64,000 bases of DNA from Moraxella boevrei DSM 14165. GTDB taxonomy: Bacteria; Pseudomonadota; Gammaproteobacteria; Pseudomonadales; Moraxellaceae. Numbering within the stretch: position 1 is the first letter of the stretch; each line of letters begins with the position of its first letter. A program made the translations under genes and the position numbers. The notes under the pieces were generated by a model. The model made no database searches and was not told the DNA's origin. It saw only the letters and a program-made list of their open reading frames with translations. The stretch spans positions 1 through 64,000 of the forward strand of contig NZ_KB903773.1 in the NCBI RefSeq assembly GCF_000379845.1, in the 5' to 3' direction. Shown piece after piece: positions 61,821-64,000 of this stretch.

Positions 61821-64000
61821 ATGATGAACCAGACGATGAAAAACGCAATGAATACACAGACCACCAAAAAATCTTTACCATTAATCAAACTGTTAACCTT
61901 AAGCCTCGTGTTGACAATGGGTGCGGTCACTTTACCCAGTGCATCTGCAGAAACTGGCTACAAAGTGCATTTGCAAGATGCGGATATTAAAGCATTTATT
62001 GACCAAGTTGCCAGTATTACCCAAAAGAATTTTGTGCTTGACCCACGCATTAATGGTAATGTAACGGTGATTGCCAATAAAACTTTGAGCCGTGATGAGA
62101 TTTATGAGCTGTTTTTGGCAGTGATGAAAGTTAATGGTATTGTGGCGATTGAGCGGGGTTTAAGCGTCGAATTATTGCCAGATACTGTGGCGAAACAAGC
62201 AGGCGTTGACGTGGATCTGCGGGGTAATACCACAGGTAACCGTATGGCGACCCGCATTATTTATCTGACCAACACCAGTGCCACCGATGTGTTAAACGTC
62301 ATCCGACCGATGATGCCCCAATACGCCAATGCCGCTGTCGTGCCAAATGTTAATGCATTGGTACTATCCGACCGTGCCGATAGTCTTAACGAAATGGCAA
62401 AACTAATTAAAGACTTAGACAGTAATATGAATGACAAACTCACCGTCATTCCGCTGCGTCATGTGGACGCCAACCGCATGATGGCGTTATTAAGTTCATT
62501 AACAGGCACGTCTACCACAACATCCACCTCAAGCCAAAATGGACAACCAGAAGCTGTGAGTGCATCAGGTGGTAGTTTGATTAACATTATCGCCGACCCG
62601 ATTTCCGATAGACTATTGGTAAAAGGTAGCGTAGAAATGACTGCCAAAGTACAACGCATGGTAGAAGAGTTAGATACCTTACCAAGCCAAAGGCTAAGCG
62701 GTTTAAGGGTATTTCGGCTAAAATATGCCAGTGCCACTCATATCGCCAATATGCTTCGTGGGCTGTTATCAAACCAATCTATTAACAGTGCAGGTGACCA
62801 AACCACGCTAGAAGCCACTTCCATGTTCGGCTCAAGTAACAACAATAGTTCCAATTCTAGCTCAAGCAATAACACATCTGCCACAGGCTCACCGATTAAC
62901 ACCAGTAGTACCAACACCACAAGTAGTAACAACTCAGGTTATCAAGGTCGCCCATTTAGCATTATCGCTGACCAAACCCAAAATTCGGTCGTTGTCAATG
63001 CCAATCCAGAATTGATGGTAGAAATTGAAAATACCATTAACCAACTTGATACACGCCGTGACCAAGTCCTGATACAAGCAGCCATCATGGAAATCTCAGG
63101 CAACGACACGCAACAACTCGGCGTGCAATGGGCAATGGGGAATGCCAACAGTGGCGTGGGTGTAGTGAATTTTAACAATGTCGGAGCAACCGCGATTGGG
63201 CTGGCGAGTGAAGCCTTAACAGGGCGTGCAGGGTCAGCTGCGGCATCAATTGCAGGGGCATTGTTTGGCATCGGTGATAGCAAAGTGGATAGTAGTGGTA
63301 ATCGTCAATTTTATGGGGCGATTTTGCAAGCGATTAATAAAACCAATAACGCCAATTTGTTGTCCATGCCGTCTATCTTGACCTTGGATAATGAAAAAGC
63401 CAATATTTTGGTCGGTCAAAATGTACCGTTTGTAACTGGCTCTTACACCACCAATAACAACAACTCATCTACTAATCCTTTTCAAACCGTGAGCCGTGAA
63501 GATGTAGGGATTAACCTAAATGTTGTGCCACATATTGGGGAAAATGGCACGGTACGCCTTGAAATCACTCAAGAAGTCTCTTCTATCGTGGAAGGCACAC
63601 TCAACAATACAAGCGGTGTGGTAACAAATAAAAATCTGATTAAAACCACCATTTTGGCGGACGACCAACAAACGGTTGCCTTAGGCGGTCTGATGCGAGA
63701 TAACAGTAGCTACGGACAACAAAAAGTCCCCGGTCTTGGCGACGTGCCTGTGCTTGGCAATCTATTTCGTTCAAAAACCAAAAATAGCGACAAAACCAAC
63801 TTAATCGTGTTTTTACAACCGACCATTTTACGTAACGGCACGGCGGTGGCGAGCATGACCGAAAAAAGCCTAGACGGCATTCGCACCATGCAATTAGTTA
63901 TTGACAAAAATGGCACATTAAAACAAATTCCGTTAAATATTAACAACTTATATCCAAATACTACACCGACAACCCCTGTTAATTTACCAAAAAATGACCT
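61821..64000 (+). CDS. gspD: Type II secretion system secretin GspD (partial, 3' end beyond window)
   Basis: The frame is open from ATG 61821 to the end. After a signal peptide of about 47 residues come the N0 domain (YKVHLQDADIKAFIDQV), repeated N1-N3 domains, then the secretin pore region with SILTLDNEKANILVGQNVPFVTGSY, VGINLNVVPHIGENGTV and VALGGLMRDNSS, ending before the S domain. An Asn/Ser/Thr-rich insert (about residues 334-374) lies in the N3 domain. Secretin forms the outer-membrane channel. gspE-M lie outside or elsewhere. Confidence 0.9.
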   Translation, partial: MMNQTMKNAMNTQTTKKSLPLIKLLTLSLVLTMGAVTLPSASAETGYKVHLQDADIKAFIDQVASITQKNFVLDPRINGNVTVIANKTLSRDEIYELFLAVMKVNGIVAIERGLSVELLPDTVAKQAGVDVDLRGNTTGNRMATRIIYLTNTSATDVLNVIRPMMPQYANAAVVPNVNALVLSDRADSLNEMAKLIKDLDSNMNDKLTVIPLRHVDANRMMALLSSLTGTSTTTSTSSQNGQPEAVSASGGSLINIIADPISDRLLVKGSVEMTAKVQRMVEELDTLPSQRLSGLRVFRLKYASATHIANMLRGLLSNQSINSAGDQTTLEATSMFGSSNNNSSNSSSSNNTSATGSPINTSSTNTTSSNNSGYQGRPFSIIADQTQNSVVVNANPELMVEIENTINQLDTRRDQVLIQAAIMEISGNDTQQLGVQWAMGNANSGVGVVNFNNVGATAIGLASEALTGRAGSAAASIAGALFGIGDSKVDSSGNRQFYGAILQAINKTNNANLLSMPSILTLDNEKANILVGQNVPFVTGSYTTNNNNSSTNPFQTVSREDVGINLNVVPHIGENGTVRLEITQEVSSIVEGTLNNTSGVVTNKNLIKTTILADDQQTVALGGLMRDNSSYGQQKVPGLGDVPVLGNLFRSKTKNSDKTNLIVFLQPTILRNGTAVASMTEKSLDGIRTMQLVIDKNGTLKQIPLNINNLYPNTTPTTPVNLPKND

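Overview
The window looks like a chromosomal segment of a gammaproteobacterium of the family Moraxellaceae, most likely Moraxella or a close relative. The grounds are the moderately AT-rich base composition, the Pseudomonas/Acinetobacter-like form of many proteins (long AceA, BfmS/RstB-type kinase, XerD, LolB, GspN-GspC-GspD) and Pseudomonadales gene neighbourhoods (TPR-lolB divergent from hemA; tRNA-Gln-prs-rplY-pth; tig-clpP-clpX). The genus is an inference; I could run no searches.

Layout. 1-292: end of an IS3-family element abutting a GbsR/MarR-like regulator. 304-4023: regulator, two paralogous small membrane proteins, fatty acid desaturase, TIGR01777 epimerase and DCC-family protein. 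4.1-6.8 kb (minus): cytochrome c5-like protein, flippase, lipoprotein phosphatase. 7.0-10.9 kb: a molybdenum-cofactor operon (moaA, moaB, mobA, moaC, moaD, moaE) in which MoaC is fused to an XRE/CI-type DNA-binding domain. 11.1 kb: tRNA-Gly. 11.3-18.7 kb: lactate permease lctP and lactate dehydrogenase lldD, separated by a six-gene copper-peptide (HvfABC/bufferin-type RiPP) operon with its own ECF sigma/anti-sigma pair. 18.9-25.6 kb: gshA, dsbB, a chemosensory-like cassette (CheA-like kinase, receiver, two CheX-like proteins), dsbA. 25.9-32.4 kb: ubiG, gph, xerD, lolB, TPR protein, hemA. 32.5-39.8 kb (minus): clpX, clpP, tig, rdgB, trpG, a short DUF4238 gene, trpE, trpR. 40-48.7 kb: C13-type peptidase, glycosyltransferase, rpmG-rpmB, nhaA, a LysR regulator divergent from aceA, thioredoxin-like protein. 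48.7-51.3 kb: a second CheA-like kinase/receiver pair. 51.9-56.3 kb: M48 lipoprotein protease, bolA, SirB family, two lipoproteins (one MliC-like), an orphan BfmS/RstB-like kinase. 56.5-59.8 kb: panD, pth, rplY, prs, two identical tRNA-Gln genes. 60-64 kb: gspN, gspC and a gspD running off the window.

The most unusual parts are the XRE-MoaC fusion, which suggests an autoregulated Moco operon, and the copper-RiPP operon, whose precursor carries six EAKCG cysteine motifs in three tandem repeats. Next come the two related CheA-like/receiver cassettes, which have no receptor, CheW or methylation genes nearby, and a DUF4238 gene wedged between trpE and trpG. Most other genes are ordinary housekeeping genes.
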